64,000 nt of DNA from Lactobacillus ultunensis DSM 16047 (lineage in GTDB: Bacteria > Bacillota > Bacilli > Lactobacillales > Lactobacillaceae). Below, piece by piece: positions 1 through 9,048 of this stretch. The first letter of the stretch is position 1, and every line of letters begins with the position of its first letter. A model generated the notes under the pieces. That model was not told where the DNA came from and made no database searches. It was given only the letters and a program-made list of their open reading frames with translations. The DNA lies in assembly GCF_001436305.1 (NCBI RefSeq), contig NZ_AZFO01000006.1, positions 34,946 through 98,945 on the forward strand, written 5' to 3'. The translations under genes and the position numbers were made by a program.

Positions 1-326
1 AAAATCATATTTTCATTTTGCTTAAACTTACCTGCAGTACCAATCGTATTTTTGGTTAGCTCAAACTGAAGCTTTAATATATTAGTGACATTCAATTCCA
101 TATTATTGGCTGCCATATCAAGCATGGCATAAAATGCGTCCTTTTGGTTGCTAGCCTCATACACATCTCGTAATTTTACGCCCTTATAGCCAACTGAAGT
201 AACCGTATCATTCAAAATAACAGATTCGGTTTGTCCTCTCGTAAGAGAATTTCCTTCAATAGCATTAGAGTGATATGCAAATCGTACTAACACATCATCA
301 ATATATTCTGGTGAATAGTGAAGCAT
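1..326 (-). CDS. Fic family protein, N-terminal part (runs off left edge)
   Basis: The first 108 codons of a gene that continues beyond position 1 are visible. The reading starts MLHYSPEYIDDVL and contains SNAIEGNSLT near residue 20, the (S/T)xxxE(G/N) inhibitory motif known from Fic AMP-transferases; the catalytic HxFxxGNG motif would lie outside the window. The ATG follows an AAGGTAGG ribosome binding site and lies 15 bp after the LCP stop, so the two genes are probably co-transcribed. The family assignment rests on the inhibitory motif and its context only. Confidence 0.7.
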   Translation of the reverse strand, partial: MLHYSPEYIDDVLVRFAYHSNAIEGNSLTRGQTESVILNDTVTSVGYKGVKLRDVYEASNQKDAFYAMLDMAANNMELNVTNILKLQFELTKNTIGTAGKFKQNENMI

Positions 327-341
327 TATCCTACCTTCTTT

Positions 342-1583
342 TTACCAATGGAATTTCCAGGTGCTACTACTGCTGCTTGATGAAGAACTTGAACTCGAAC
401 TTGTTGACGAGCTACTGTTTTCACCATAACCAGAATTAGATCCACCTGCTGGCTTATCTGCGTTCTGTTCGTAAATCTGATAAGTAGTGAACGCATTTGG
501 ATCATCCCATTTAACATGGTTGTTCTGATCGTTCAGTTCATTTTGACGTGTTTCTTCATTATCTAAAGTTTCAACTGGTAAATTCAAATTCTTTCTAATC
601 TTATTAGAAGTCTTTTGCAGTTCCTTAGTTGAAGCAACCTGAATTGAAGCACCATCAATCCAAGCATCGTGTCCTTGAAGAAAGCCACTGTTTAAATTAC
701 TCATGCAGCCACGATAGTTAAGTGCCAAACTAAGCATATCGTTGAAAGTTAAATTGGTTTTGACGTATTTATTAAAAATATCAACTAACTTACGGTAGTT
801 ACTGATGGTGTTAACTGACATCGCCTTGTGCGCAATCGCTTCGATCACTTGACGCTGACGCAATTGACGACCGTAGTCACCTCGTGGGTCCTCTTTTCTC
901 ATTCGTACATAGGCTACCGCATGCCGACCATTCAAGTGTTGCTTACCCTTGTGGAAGTCACACCAGTCGTATGAAAAGTCAAATGGCACATTAACATCAA
1001 CGCCACCTACCGCATTAACTAAGCTGCGCAAAGCCTTCATATTAACTTCAACATAGTAGTTAATTGGAACATTTAATAAACTCGAAACGGTTTTGACACT
1101 CGACTTGCTACCGCCGATTTCGTAAGCTGAGTTCACCCGGAACATAAAGTATTTATCACCAGGATCGCCTTTAATATCAGCCAGCGTATCACGTGGAATT
1201 GAAGTCATAGTTGCTGTATTTTTTTGTGGATTAGCCGTTGCTAAAATCAAGGTATCTGAGTTGCCTCGATCATGTCGGCCTTCGATTCCTTGGTCTACCC
1301 CAAGAATCAAAACTGAAATTGGTTGTCTATTCGTAATTTTAGCGGAAGTAGCAAGACCACCTCCATTTCTGCCATCAACTGCACTATGAATTGTAAAGTA
1401 CATGTGTGCAGCCCAGGCCACGCCGAAGCAGACTGCGACCAATGCAATCAAACCTATAAACCGAGCAAACATATTACCAGGCTTATATGAAGATTTATCC
1501 GCCGCTAAAGCTCGATTATGATGAAGATTGAGCGAGGAGTGCTTGGCTCGATATTCTTCTCTGCGTTTGGAATTTGGCTCCAT
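342..1583 (-). CDS. LytR-CpsA-Psr (LCP) family cell-wall polymer ligase
   Basis: LCP proteins attach teichoic acids or polysaccharides to peptidoglycan on the outer face of the membrane. The 413-residue protein has a basic cytoplasmic N-terminus, one membrane segment around residues 37-58, and the LCP signatures ILGVD, SDTLIL, SIPRDT and the arginine-rich stretch VRMRKEDPRGDYGRQ. The C-terminus is a run of about 18 serines ending in TWKFHW. A short inverted repeat (ATACAA/TTGTAT, 1612-1629) lies upstream. The Shine-Dalgarno GAAGGG is rather far from the ATG, so the exact start is less certain. The gene is divergent from pepF. Confidence 0.93.
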   Translation of the reverse strand: MEPNSKRREEYRAKHSSLNLHHNRALAADKSSYKPGNMFARFIGLIALVAVCFGVAWAAHMYFTIHSAVDGRNGGGLATSAKITNRQPISVLILGVDQGIEGRHDRGNSDTLILATANPQKNTATMTSIPRDTLADIKGDPGDKYFMFRVNSAYEIGGSKSSVKTVSSLLNVPINYYVEVNMKALRSLVNAVGGVDVNVPFDFSYDWCDFHKGKQHLNGRHAVAYVRMRKEDPRGDYGRQLRQRQVIEAIAHKAMSVNTISNYRKLVDIFNKYVKTNLTFNDMLSLALNYRGCMSNLNSGFLQGHDAWIDGASIQVASTKELQKTSNKIRKNLNLPVETLDNEETRQNELNDQNNHVKWDDPNAFTTYQIYEQNADKPAGGSNSGYGENSSSSTSSSSSSSSSSSSSTWKFHW

Positions 1584-1748
1584 ATCTTTATATCGTTTCC
1601 CTTCAAAATTAATACAAGTTTATTTGTATCACTTTTAAACTCTAGATAAAATAAAATTACCGATAATTAATAATAACTTATTTTTTGTGTACAATTCTAC
1701 ATCGAATAATTGTGGAATCAAATGAAAACTAATAATGGAGGAAAAATT

Positions 1749-3545
1749 ATGGCTATTCCAACACGAAATGAAGTTCCTGAAGACTTGAAATGGGATTTAA
1801 CCCGTGTTTTTAAGACAGATGAAGACTGGGAAAAAGCTTATGCCGATGCCAAAGAAAAGGTCGCTAAGCTGGAACAATTAAAGGGGACTTTAGTTAAATC
1901 TGGTAAAGACTTATATGAAGGATTAACTAAAATTCTGGCCGTTAAGCGTGAAGTTGAAAATATCTATGCCTACGCTACTATGTCCAGCGATGTTGATACG
2001 TCCGATTCTCATTACTTGGGTTACGTCAGTCGCGTACAAACACTGGCTAATCAATTTGAAGCAGTAACTAGTTTTATCAGTCCAGAAATCTTGAGCATCC
2101 CTGCCGCCAAATTTGAACAATTCAAGCAAGACGAACCACGCCTGAAGGACTATGCTCACTACCTTGAAACGATCACCAACAAGCGTCCGCATACCTTGCC
2201 AGCAGAACAAGAAAAATTAATTGCTGATGCTGGGGATGCATTGAGCGTCTCAGAAAACACCTTTAATGTTTTAACCAACTCCGACATGGAATACGGCTAT
2301 GTCCAAGACGAAGATGGCAACATGGAACAACTATCTGACGGTCTTTACTCCTTGCTTATCCAATCACAGAACCGCGACGTCAGAAAAGGTGCATTTGACA
2401 CACTTTATGCCACTTATGGTCAGTTCCAAAACTCACTTGCTTCTACTCTTTCCGGCGTTGTAAAAAAACATAACTATAACGCTCAAGTTCACAAGTACAA
2501 TTCTGCTAGAGAAGCCGCTTTAGCTGAAAATAACGTACCTACGCAAGTCTATGATACATTGATTAAAGAGGTCGACTCTCACCTTGATTTATTGCACCGT
2601 TATGTTGCATTGCGCAAGAAAATTTTAGGTTTGAAAGATTTACAAATGTGGGACATGTATGTACCTTTGACTGGCAAACCTTCCCTTTCCTACAACTTTG
2701 AAGAAGCAAAAGAAGTTGCTAAGAAGGCATTAGCTCCACTAGGTGAAGACTATTTGAAACATGTCGACTATATTTTTAACAACCGCGTGATCGATGTAGT
2801 TGAATCTAAGAACAAGGTCACTGGTGCCTACTCTGGTGGTGCCTATGACACTGACCCATACGAATTGCTTAACTGGGAAGACAACGTTGATTCACTGTAT
2901 ACTTTGGTTCATGAGACTGGCCACTCTGTTCACTCTTGGTACATTCGTAATACGCAACCTTATGTCTATGGTGACTATCCAATCTTTGTGGCAGAAATTG
3001 CTTCTACTACGAATGAAAATATTTTGACAGAATACTTCCTAGACCATATTACTGATCCTAAGACGCGGGCCTTCATTTTGAATTACTACCTAGATTCATT
3101 TAAGGGTACTCTATTCCGTCAAACCCAATTCGCCGTATTTGAACAATTTATTCATGAAGCTGATGCTAAGGGTGAACCATTGACTGCTGAGACCTTGGAT
3201 GATGTGTATGGTCAGCTCAACCAACATTACTATGGTGACAGCGTTGAACCAGGCGGCGATATTGCGCTGGAATGGTCACGGATTCCACACTTCTACTACA
3301 ACTTCTATGTTTATCAATATGCGACTGGCTTTGCGGCTGCGACTGCTTTGGCTAACAAGGTTGTGCATGGCAGTCAGGCTGAGAGGGATGCATATCTTGG
3401 CTTCTTGAAGGCTGGCTCAAGCGACTACCCAACTGAGATTATGAAACATGCTGGCGTTGATATGACAAAGCCAGACTACTTGGAAGATGCATTCAAGACT
3501 TTTGAAAAGAGATTGGATGAATTTGAGAGTTTGATTGAGAAATAG
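1749..3545 (+). CDS. pepF: Oligoendopeptidase F (M3B zinc metallopeptidase)
   Basis: This cytoplasmic peptidase cleaves oligopeptides of about 7-17 residues. The 598-residue product has the usual family length and carries the zinc-binding HETGH motif at residues 388-392. I chose the ATG at 1749 because GGAGG lies just upstream; an ATG 39 bp earlier has no ribosome binding site. A TACAAT -10 candidate is at 1690-1695. In lactobacilli PepF takes part in peptide use and protein turnover. It is read alone, divergent from the LCP gene. Confidence 0.95.
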   Translation: MAIPTRNEVPEDLKWDLTRVFKTDEDWEKAYADAKEKVAKLEQLKGTLVKSGKDLYEGLTKILAVKREVENIYAYATMSSDVDTSDSHYLGYVSRVQTLANQFEAVTSFISPEILSIPAAKFEQFKQDEPRLKDYAHYLETITNKRPHTLPAEQEKLIADAGDALSVSENTFNVLTNSDMEYGYVQDEDGNMEQLSDGLYSLLIQSQNRDVRKGAFDTLYATYGQFQNSLASTLSGVVKKHNYNAQVHKYNSAREAALAENNVPTQVYDTLIKEVDSHLDLLHRYVALRKKILGLKDLQMWDMYVPLTGKPSLSYNFEEAKEVAKKALAPLGEDYLKHVDYIFNNRVIDVVESKNKVTGAYSGGAYDTDPYELLNWEDNVDSLYTLVHETGHSVHSWYIRNTQPYVYGDYPIFVAEIASTTNENILTEYFLDHITDPKTRAFILNYYLDSFKGTLFRQTQFAVFEQFIHEADAKGEPLTAETLDDVYGQLNQHYYGDSVEPGGDIALEWSRIPHFYYNFYVYQYATGFAAATALANKVVHGSQAERDAYLGFLKAGSSDYPTEIMKHAGVDMTKPDYLEDAFKTFEKRLDEFESLIEK

Positions 3546-3617
3546 AAATTAATAGAAACAATCAGAAATCATAGCACAATTATTTGTACAAAAGGTAACA
3601 AGAAGGTGTCACTTTAT

Positions 3618-3869
3618 ATGGATGCAGTAAATTATAGTAATTTTAGAAAAAATCTAAAGACCTACTTCAGACAAGTAAATGATAATAGTGAACCATTAAT
3701 TGTTATCAATAAGAATCATAAAAATAATGTGGTTGTTTTAAGCAAAAATGAATACGACTCATTGATGGAAACTTTATCAATTCAATCAAACGAGTATTTA
3801 ATGGATAAGATAAAGCGTGGTCGTGAACAAGTATCGCTTGGAAAAATCAAGGACAAAATAAGAAAGTAA
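3618..3869 (+). CDS. Antitoxin of the YefM/Phd (Axe) family, C-terminally altered
   Basis: The 83-residue product begins MDAVNYSNFRKNLK and resembles Axe/YefM antitoxins over its DNA-binding N-terminal part. The start at 3618 is 12 bp after AGAAGG; a GTG at 3606 would overlap that site. After the segment RGREQVSLGK it ends IKDKIRK, where Axe-type antitoxins normally carry an acidic tail such as HDLIEVE that contacts the toxin. The new tail is the toxin gene read out of frame (see the next feature), so the toxin-neutralising end has been lost while the DNA-binding part remains. Confidence 0.85.
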   Translation: MDAVNYSNFRKNLKTYFRQVNDNSEPLIVINKNHKNNVVVLSKNEYDSLMETLSIQSNEYLMDKIKRGREQVSLGKIKDKIRK

Positions 3870-4060
3870 AACGAATTAATAAACTAATTAAAGATATCAA
3901 ACGTCACCCATTTGAAGGTATGGGTAAACCTGAATTTTTAAAGAATGATTTATCCGGATTATGGTCTCGTAGAATTGATTCTAAAGATAGAATTATTTAT
4001 GATTATGACGGAAAAAGTATCATAATCTATTCGTGTAAAGATCATTATAGTGATCATTAA
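3839..4060 (+). pseudogene. Txe/YoeB-type mRNA interferase toxin, 5'-truncated remnant
   Basis: In the frame shifted relative to the antitoxin, codons from 3839 read WKNQGQNKKVKRINKLIKD, followed by PFEGMGKPE, DLSGLWSRRI and IIYSCKDHY. These align with Txe/YoeB from about residue 15 to the end and keep the catalytic-region Glu, Arg and His. There is no start codon or N-terminus, and an in-frame stop lies at 3824-3826. A deletion of roughly 80-90 bp, removing the antitoxin tail and toxin head, explains both genes. The remnant overlaps the antitoxin by 31 bp and is probably not translated. Confidence 0.85.
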
Positions 4061-4063
4061 ACA

Positions 4064-4107
4064 AAAAAGCTGATATATTCACCAGAAATGAATATATCAG
4101 TTTTTTC
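4064..4107. terminator. Bidirectional terminator
   Basis: A 12-bp stem (CTGATATATTCA with its complement) has a 6-7 nt loop, flanked by A6 on the left and T6 on the right. It can end transcription from both the toxin-antitoxin side and the convergent lactate permease. Confidence 0.9.
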
Positions 4108-4122
4108 ATTTACTCTGTTTTT

Positions 4123-5634
4123 CTAAATCATTCCAGTAATCAATCCTGTTCCATACAAGAACACACAACAAATTACCAGGTACAAACTGCCCCATTTGAC
4201 AGTTTCTTTCAAAATCTCACCTTCATCGCCTTCACGACTAATCGCACCAGTTGCAACTGCAATATTCTGTGGCGAAAGCATCCCTGCCGTCGCACCAGTC
4301 ATGTTTGATGCCACAACCCAATACTTGTTCACGCCCAAACTCGTAGCAGCAGACAGCTGCAAATTACCAAATAAAACGTTCGCAGATGTAGCCGAACCAG
4401 TTAAGAATGTACCCAAAGCACCAATTAATGGCGCAAATAATGGATATACTGGGCCGAGCAAACTAACCAGTGCGGCAGCCAGCGCTTCTGTCATACCAGC
4501 ATAAACCATTACCTTAGCCAAACCAACAATGGCACAAACTGTAACAGTCGTCTTACCTACGCCCTTAATGGACTCAACCAGAATCTGCATCATCTTCTTG
4601 AAGCTAACTTGAATTGCCCCACCGATTAAAGCAGCAATTAAAATCAAAGTACCAGGAGATGAAAGAAAATTAATTGAGAGCGTATTAGGATTTTTACCAC
4701 TGTAAACAACCAAATTCATTGTTGCCTTATTCAATAAATTGTTAACGGCTGGCACCAATGAAGAAGCCAAGATAACAAAAATAAAGATCAAAATGAAAGT
4801 TGAACAAGCCTTAAGCAAATCCTTATTTGCTGGCCGTTCTACATCGGATTCTTCTTCGTCTTCATGCCATCTAGTAAGCCAAATCGTAACAGCAATGGAG
4901 CAGATAGATCCAGCAATAGCAGGCAATTCTGCACCAACAAATCTCGCAGCTATTACCTGGGGAATCGCCATTGCCAAGCCAGACATAAATGTGATTAAAC
5001 CCACACCTTTAATAGCCTTAACTCCGCCACCGGTTAAGATTACCAAAATAAATGGCACAAGGATTACCAAAATGCACAACTGCACTGATACCAAGAAAGA
5101 CAAAGCAACCTGATCTAAATTCGTAACTTCAGCTAATGTCAAAATTGGCAGACCGATTGCGCCATAAGCCGTTGCTGTCGTATTAGCGATCAAACTAATT
5201 ACGGATGCTTGAATCGGCTTCAAACCAAAGGCAATCAAAATACCTGCAGAAATCGCTACTGCTGTACCAAAACCTGCAATTGACTCCAAAAAGCCACCGA
5301 AGCCCCAAGCAATAATCAATACAATGATTCGCTTATCCGTTGAAATTGTCGCTAACATATCCTGAATAGTTTTCATCCCACCGGATTCATTCGTTACATT
5401 GTACGCAAAAAGAGCGGCCACGATCACAAACATGATCGGCCAGATTCCCATGATTATTCCTTCTAAAGCTCCAGTCATAGTATCGATTACTGGCAATTTA
5501 AAGCTGAAAATCGCTAGTATAATGGTTAAAATTAGTCCAACCACACAAGCACGTGCTGCGGGCATGCGCATTACACCTAGCGAAATAATTAGCCAAATAA
5601 TCGGCACCAAAGCAATTGCAAATTTAATCCACAT
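4123..5634 (-). CDS. lctP: L-lactate permease (LctP family)
   Basis: The 503-residue, highly hydrophobic protein has at least 12 predicted membrane segments and the LctP family pattern, including GFGGFLESIAGFGTAVA near the first third and GSATSANVLFGNLQ near the C-terminus. LctP carriers move lactate or glycolate with protons. The start has GGAGAG at good spacing. The gene stands alone, convergent with the toxin-antitoxin remnant. In the upstream region an inverted repeat TTAATCA-N5-TGATTAA (5669-5687) may be an operator. Substrate choice (lactate versus glycolate) cannot be decided from sequence alone. Confidence 0.9.
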   Translation of the reverse strand: MWIKFAIALVPIIWLIISLGVMRMPAARACVVGLILTIILAIFSFKLPVIDTMTGALEGIIMGIWPIMFVIVAALFAYNVTNESGGMKTIQDMLATISTDKRIIVLIIAWGFGGFLESIAGFGTAVAISAGILIAFGLKPIQASVISLIANTTATAYGAIGLPILTLAEVTNLDQVALSFLVSVQLCILVILVPFILVILTGGGVKAIKGVGLITFMSGLAMAIPQVIAARFVGAELPAIAGSICSIAVTIWLTRWHEDEEESDVERPANKDLLKACSTFILIFIFVILASSLVPAVNNLLNKATMNLVVYSGKNPNTLSINFLSSPGTLILIAALIGGAIQVSFKKMMQILVESIKGVGKTTVTVCAIVGLAKVMVYAGMTEALAAALVSLLGPVYPLFAPLIGALGTFLTGSATSANVLFGNLQLSAATSLGVNKYWVVASNMTGATAGMLSPQNIAVATGAISREGDEGEILKETVKWGSLYLVICCVFLYGTGLITGMI

Positions 5635-5993
5635 CTAATCTCTCCATAAAAAAATATCTATTAAATATTTAATCATTTCTTGATTAAAAAGAAAAATTAG
5701 ATAACCATTTTTACAGATTTATTAGAAATTCTAAAACTTTTGCTTGCAAGTTTGGCTAACAAACTATATAACAATTAATGGAAAGTAAAATTTCTCACAT
5801 CATTTTGAAACCACTCCGCGGAATAGAGTGGTTTCTTTTTTTCACTAAAAGCATTTTCATAGACTTTTTGTATATTAATTTCTAAAATATAGCTTAAATA
5901 AAAAATAATTTAGCTTTTCTTGATCTAAATCAATTATTTTAGTCAAAATTATTTTTATACTTAAGACAACAAATTAATATAGGAGAAACTCAT
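5635..5993. other. 359-bp intergenic region with candidate operator and orphan terminator
   Basis: No gene of normal size is seen. The left part is the leader of the lactate permease, with the palindrome TTAATCA-N5-TGATTAA at 5669-5687. A plus-strand promoter-like pair TTGCAA-N17-TATAAC (5744-5772) is followed by a strong terminator at 5808-5842. The right part contains the leader of the FMN-binding protein gene, with AGGAG before its start. Confidence 0.6.
5808..5842 (+). terminator. Rho-independent terminator with no gene before it
   Basis: A 9-bp stem AAACCACTC/GAGTGGTTT is followed by CTTTTTTT on the plus strand only. The nearest upstream plus-strand gene ends about 1.7 kb away beyond another terminator. 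The hairpin may end a short transcript of about 60 nt started from TTGCAA-N17-TATAAC at 5744-5772. Confidence 0.7.
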
Positions 5994-6359
5994 ATGAAAA
6001 AATTAGATTCAACTAAACTTACTGACAAACAAATCGAATTCTTCAAGACTCACCTAGCATACCTTGCTACAGTTGATGCCAACGGTGAACCACAAATCGG
6101 CCCTAAGCAATCAATGAAGGTGCTTGATAATGGTCACTTGCAATATCTTGAAAAGACCAAGGCTCATGCTTATGAGAACCTTAAGAATGGTTCTAAGGCA
6201 GCTGTGGTTGTTGCAGACGTTCCTACTCACACCAATGTCCGCATTAAGGGTACTGCTCATATTCATGAAAATGATGACTACCAAAAGAAGATCGCTACTG
6301 AAGGTGGCGCACCAAATGCTTATGTAGTAGACATTGATATCGAAGAAATTTTCGAATAA
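5994..6359 (+). CDS. Pyridoxamine 5'-phosphate oxidase-like FMN-binding protein
   Basis: The 121-residue protein has the split-barrel flavin-binding pattern: an N-terminal helix, LAYLATVDANGEPQIGP, then beta strands with KAAVVVADV. This family includes small FMN- or F420-binding reductases of unknown substrate. The start has AGGAGA at good spacing and a TATACT -10 candidate lies upstream. The gene is monocistronic, ending before a terminator at 6376. The fold is confident; the reaction is unknown. Confidence 0.8.
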   Translation: MKKLDSTKLTDKQIEFFKTHLAYLATVDANGEPQIGPKQSMKVLDNGHLQYLEKTKAHAYENLKNGSKAAVVVADVPTHTNVRIKGTAHIHENDDYQKKIATEGGAPNAYVVDIDIEEIFE

Positions 6360-6375
6360 TTTAAGGCATTAAAAA

Positions 6376-6408
6376 TACCAGGCAAATCTGCCTGGTAATT
6401 TTTTTGCT
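6376..6408. terminator. Bidirectional terminator
   Basis: The stem ACCAGGCA/TGCCTGGT has a 4-nt loop, with T7 on the plus side and A5 on the other. It serves the FMN-binding protein gene and the convergent metal transporter operon. Confidence 0.9.
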
Positions 6409-6414
6409 CTAATT

Positions 6415-7209
6415 TTAACGGTGTTTAATCACATGAAAAGCATAAGCAACTAAATAGATTGCTACTTCGATTGTGGCAATGAAGAAAGTTACTGGCCAGT
6501 TGGTAATAAAACCAAGATACAGCCCTGCCCAAACACCGATTAAGGCAAAGGCAATTGACCAACCGATCATTGCTGGAATCGTTCTTCCAATATAACGGGC
6601 GGTCGAGGACGGCAATGTCAGCAAAATGAAGACCAACAGAGAACCGACAATCTGAGCACCAATTGCAACTGACATAGCTAAAGCAATCAAAAAGATGATA
6701 CCCACGAATCCTGCATGTACGCCATGCGCAACAGCACCGATATGGTCGAATGAATCAAAGTTCAAATTTCTCTGTACTAGCAAAATCATCAATAAAACAA
6801 TGACTGATAAAACGACTAGTTGAACTACGCCCTGCTTGTCAACACCGATGATACTGCCGAAAAGAATATTAGTGGCATAACGACTATTCGAGCCTGAAAT
6901 TGCTAGGAATAATACACCTAAACCAATAAACAAAGCGGAAATAGCACTAATCGACGATTCCTTCTGATCACTATGAATGGATAACTCACCAACGCCAATT
7001 GAACCAAGCAAAGTGAACAGTAGCATCCCCCATAACGGCGCTATACCGATAAATACCGCAAAGGCAGCACCGGCAAAGCCAATTTCTGACAAGGTGTGAG
7101 CCAAAAATGCATAGCTCCGCGCTACAACATAAACACCAACGACACCACAGGTAATTGCAATAAAAGTACTTGCTAAGAAGGCATAACGCATAAATTCATA
7201 TTGAAACAT
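6415..7209 (-). CDS. Zinc/manganese ABC transporter permease
   Basis: The 264-residue protein has about eight membrane segments and the family pattern of ZnuB/MntB permeases, including the N-terminal MRYAFLASTFIAITCGVVGV and the segment QIVGSLLVFILLTLPSSTA. It forms the channel of the importer encoded with the next two upstream genes. Its ATG overlaps the stop of the ATPase gene (TAATG), indicating translational coupling. Metal specificity cannot be read from the permease. Confidence 0.9.
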   Translation of the reverse strand: MFQYEFMRYAFLASTFIAITCGVVGVYVVARSYAFLAHTLSEIGFAGAAFAVFIGIAPLWGMLLFTLLGSIGVGELSIHSDQKESSISAISALFIGLGVLFLAISGSNSRYATNILFGSIIGVDKQGVVQLVVLSVIVLLMILLVQRNLNFDSFDHIGAVAHGVHAGFVGIIFLIALAMSVAIGAQIVGSLLVFILLTLPSSTARYIGRTIPAMIGWSIAFALIGVWAGLYLGFITNWPVTFFIATIEVAIYLVAYAFHVIKHR

Positions 7210-7856
7210 TATTCAAAATCCTCCTTAAAGTCCTTCATCTTGCCCTGTCTGATCGTTCCCTTATTCAAGTACAGATAATTATTCATGTACTTCTTAGCTA
7301 ATGGAATATCATGTGTAACAAATAGGACAGTAATTTTATGTTCTTTATTCAGGTGCTCAATCAAGCCCATTAGTTCTTCTTTAGCAACAGGATCCAAACT
7401 AGCCGTTGCTTCATCCAAAATAATCATATTGGGCTGATCAAGCAAAGCTTGAGCTAAATAAGCACGTTGCTTTTGCCCACCTGAAGCTTCGCCCATCCGC
7501 GTATTTTGAATTTCCGTCAAATGAGTTTCACTTAGTTGATGGTTAACCTGATCTTTTACCTTTTTAGTTTTAAAAAGCGGCGCATTTAATTCAATAAAAG
7601 CACGAATTGAAAGTGGATACTCTGAATCAATATTTCTGAACTGTGGCACATAACCCAGCTTGACGTCTGAAGCGAACTGATAGCTTCCTGTTGTTGGCGT
7701 CAGCATCCCCATTAGAATTCTAATCAACGTGGTTTTCCCAGTCCCATTTGGGCCAAGAAGAGCAGTTGTTGAACCTTCTTCCAATTTAAAGCTTATGTCT
7801 TGAAAAACTGTTTTAGTATCAAATTTCATTGAAAGATGATTTACATCTAAAATCAA
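7209..7856 (-). CDS. Zinc/manganese ABC transporter ATP-binding protein
   Basis: This 215-residue ABC ATPase powers metal import. Walker A GPNGTGKTT is at residues 35-43, the signature ASGGQ at 124-128 and Walker B IILDE at 145-149. The gene lies 39 bp after the binding-lipoprotein gene and overlaps the permease gene, so the three form one operon. Confidence 0.93.
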   Translation of the reverse strand: MILDVNHLSMKFDTKTVFQDISFKLEEGSTTALLGPNGTGKTTLIRILMGMLTPTTGSYQFASDVKLGYVPQFRNIDSEYPLSIRAFIELNAPLFKTKKVKDQVNHQLSETHLTEIQNTRMGEASGGQKQRAYLAQALLDQPNMIILDEATASLDPVAKEELMGLIEHLNKEHKITVLFVTHDIPLAKKYMNNYLYLNKGTIRQGKMKDFKEDFE

Positions 7857-7895
7857 TTTAGCATCCCCTTTGCTTACTAAATTAGTATTTATCTG

Positions 7896-8780
7896 CTATT
7901 TATCAATGTTAGCTAAATTTTGATAATTTTCTCTCATCCAACTTAAGTAAGTAGTGTGGTTAGGAATAGTTTCGCGCACATTTAATACTGGAATATTGTT
8001 CTCTTTAGCTAGCTTTACAAAACTCTTCACAGTTGAACTACTTGCTTGCGTATTATTAACGAAGAAAGCAATCTTCTTGGCCTTAATTTCATCATTCATC
8101 TTATTGATGGTCTTAGGACTAGGGTCGGTACCATTTTCAATTGCCTTTTCAAAGTCACGATCACCAATCTGATAACCTGCAGTTGCCAATGCATAATCAA
8201 AAACAGGTTCACTTACAAATACAGGCTTGTCGCTCTTAGCAGTAGATTTTGCTAATTTCTTAATTTGATTAACCTTAGCTAAATATTTTTGACCATTTTC
8301 TTTAAAATAAGCTGCATGCTTATGATCAAGCTTCGACAAACGTTTAACTAAATAATCAACATACTTAGTTGGCATATCTAAATTGTACCAAATATGTGGA
8401 TTATCGCCCTTTTTTAATCCCATTAAATCTTCGCCAACTAAAACGGGCTTTTTATTAACAGAACTAGCCAGTTTATTCATCCAGCTATCGTATCCTAAGC
8501 CATTAGCCACAATAATCTTGGCGGTAGCTAATTTCTTAGCATCATTAGTCGTAGGTTCAAAGTCATGCGGATCAGTAGCACTATTTTTGATAATAGCAGT
8601 CGCTGTCCCATATTTACCTACAATATTCTTAGCAATATCTGCATATACATTAGTTGTTGTCACGATGGAAAGCTTATCATTATCAGCTTTCTGATGATTA
8701 GAACATGCAGAAACTAACAGCATAAGCAATCCAATCACTCCGACAAAAATAGCCGATTTAGTAATTCTAGATTTTGGCAT
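7896..8780 (-). CDS. Metal-binding lipoprotein of a Zn/Mn ABC transporter
   Basis: The 294-residue protein has a signal peptide ending in the lipobox LVSAC, so it is anchored outside the membrane. Likely metal ligands are the histidines of DPHDFEP and NPHIWYN and a glutamate in SEPVFDYA; no histidine-rich zinc loop is seen. A glutamate as third ligand is the manganese-type (PsaA-like) arrangement, so zinc is not certain. I chose the ATG at 8780, which has GGAGG, over an in-frame start 21 bp upstream. A strong promoter lies at 8851-8879. Confidence 0.9.
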   Translation of the reverse strand: MPKSRITKSAIFVGVIGLLMLLVSACSNHQKADNDKLSIVTTTNVYADIAKNIVGKYGTATAIIKNSATDPHDFEPTTNDAKKLATAKIIVANGLGYDSWMNKLASSVNKKPVLVGEDLMGLKKGDNPHIWYNLDMPTKYVDYLVKRLSKLDHKHAAYFKENGQKYLAKVNQIKKLAKSTAKSDKPVFVSEPVFDYALATAGYQIGDRDFEKAIENGTDPSPKTINKMNDEIKAKKIAFFVNNTQASSSTVKSFVKLAKENNIPVLNVRETIPNHTTYLSWMRENYQNLANIDK

Positions 8781-8850
8781 ATAATTTTTCCTCCATAACA
8801 AAAAAGCATTTAAATCAGAAAATTCAGCAACTATCTTCTGACTTAAAGTT

Positions 8851-8879
8851 AGGATATGTCAGTTTAATTATTATGTCAA
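8851..8879 (-). promoter_or_regulatory. Promoter of the metal transporter operon
   Basis: On the minus strand TTGACA and TATCCT are separated by 17 bp, about 70 bp upstream of the lipoprotein start. It lies between the ArsR terminator hairpin and the operon, so ArsR and transporter are transcribed separately. No clear ArsR operator was recognised here. Confidence 0.75.
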
Positions 8880-8896
8880 CAATACTTAGACAAGAC

Positions 8897-8932
8897 AAAT
8901 AGCATCGAAGTCACTTAGACCCGATGCTATCA
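8897..8932 (-). terminator. Hairpin after the ArsR gene
   Basis: A 9-bp stem ATAGCATCG/CGATGCTAT encloses a smaller GTC/GAC pairing. The following tract (ATTTGTCTT on the minus strand) is only moderately T-rich, so it is a weak terminator or an mRNA 3'-end stabiliser. Confidence 0.55.
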
Positions 8933-9048
8933 ATCCTACTTAAAAAGTATAAGAAATATTTAAATTAACAAATCTTGCTGAACTTTGTTTAAATGCTTTT
9001 TTCTAGAATTACATCATTATATAAACATATTTTTATAAGCTTGTCAAA

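Noticed and set aside
4196..5638. Several plus-strand ORFs opposite the lactate permease
   Set aside because: They are antisense shadows of a clear 503-residue membrane protein, without ribosome binding sites.
5808..5834. T-box or riboswitch before the FMN-binding protein gene
   Set aside because: The hairpin is more than 150 bp upstream of the gene, lacks T-box landmarks and no alternative antiterminator fold is evident.
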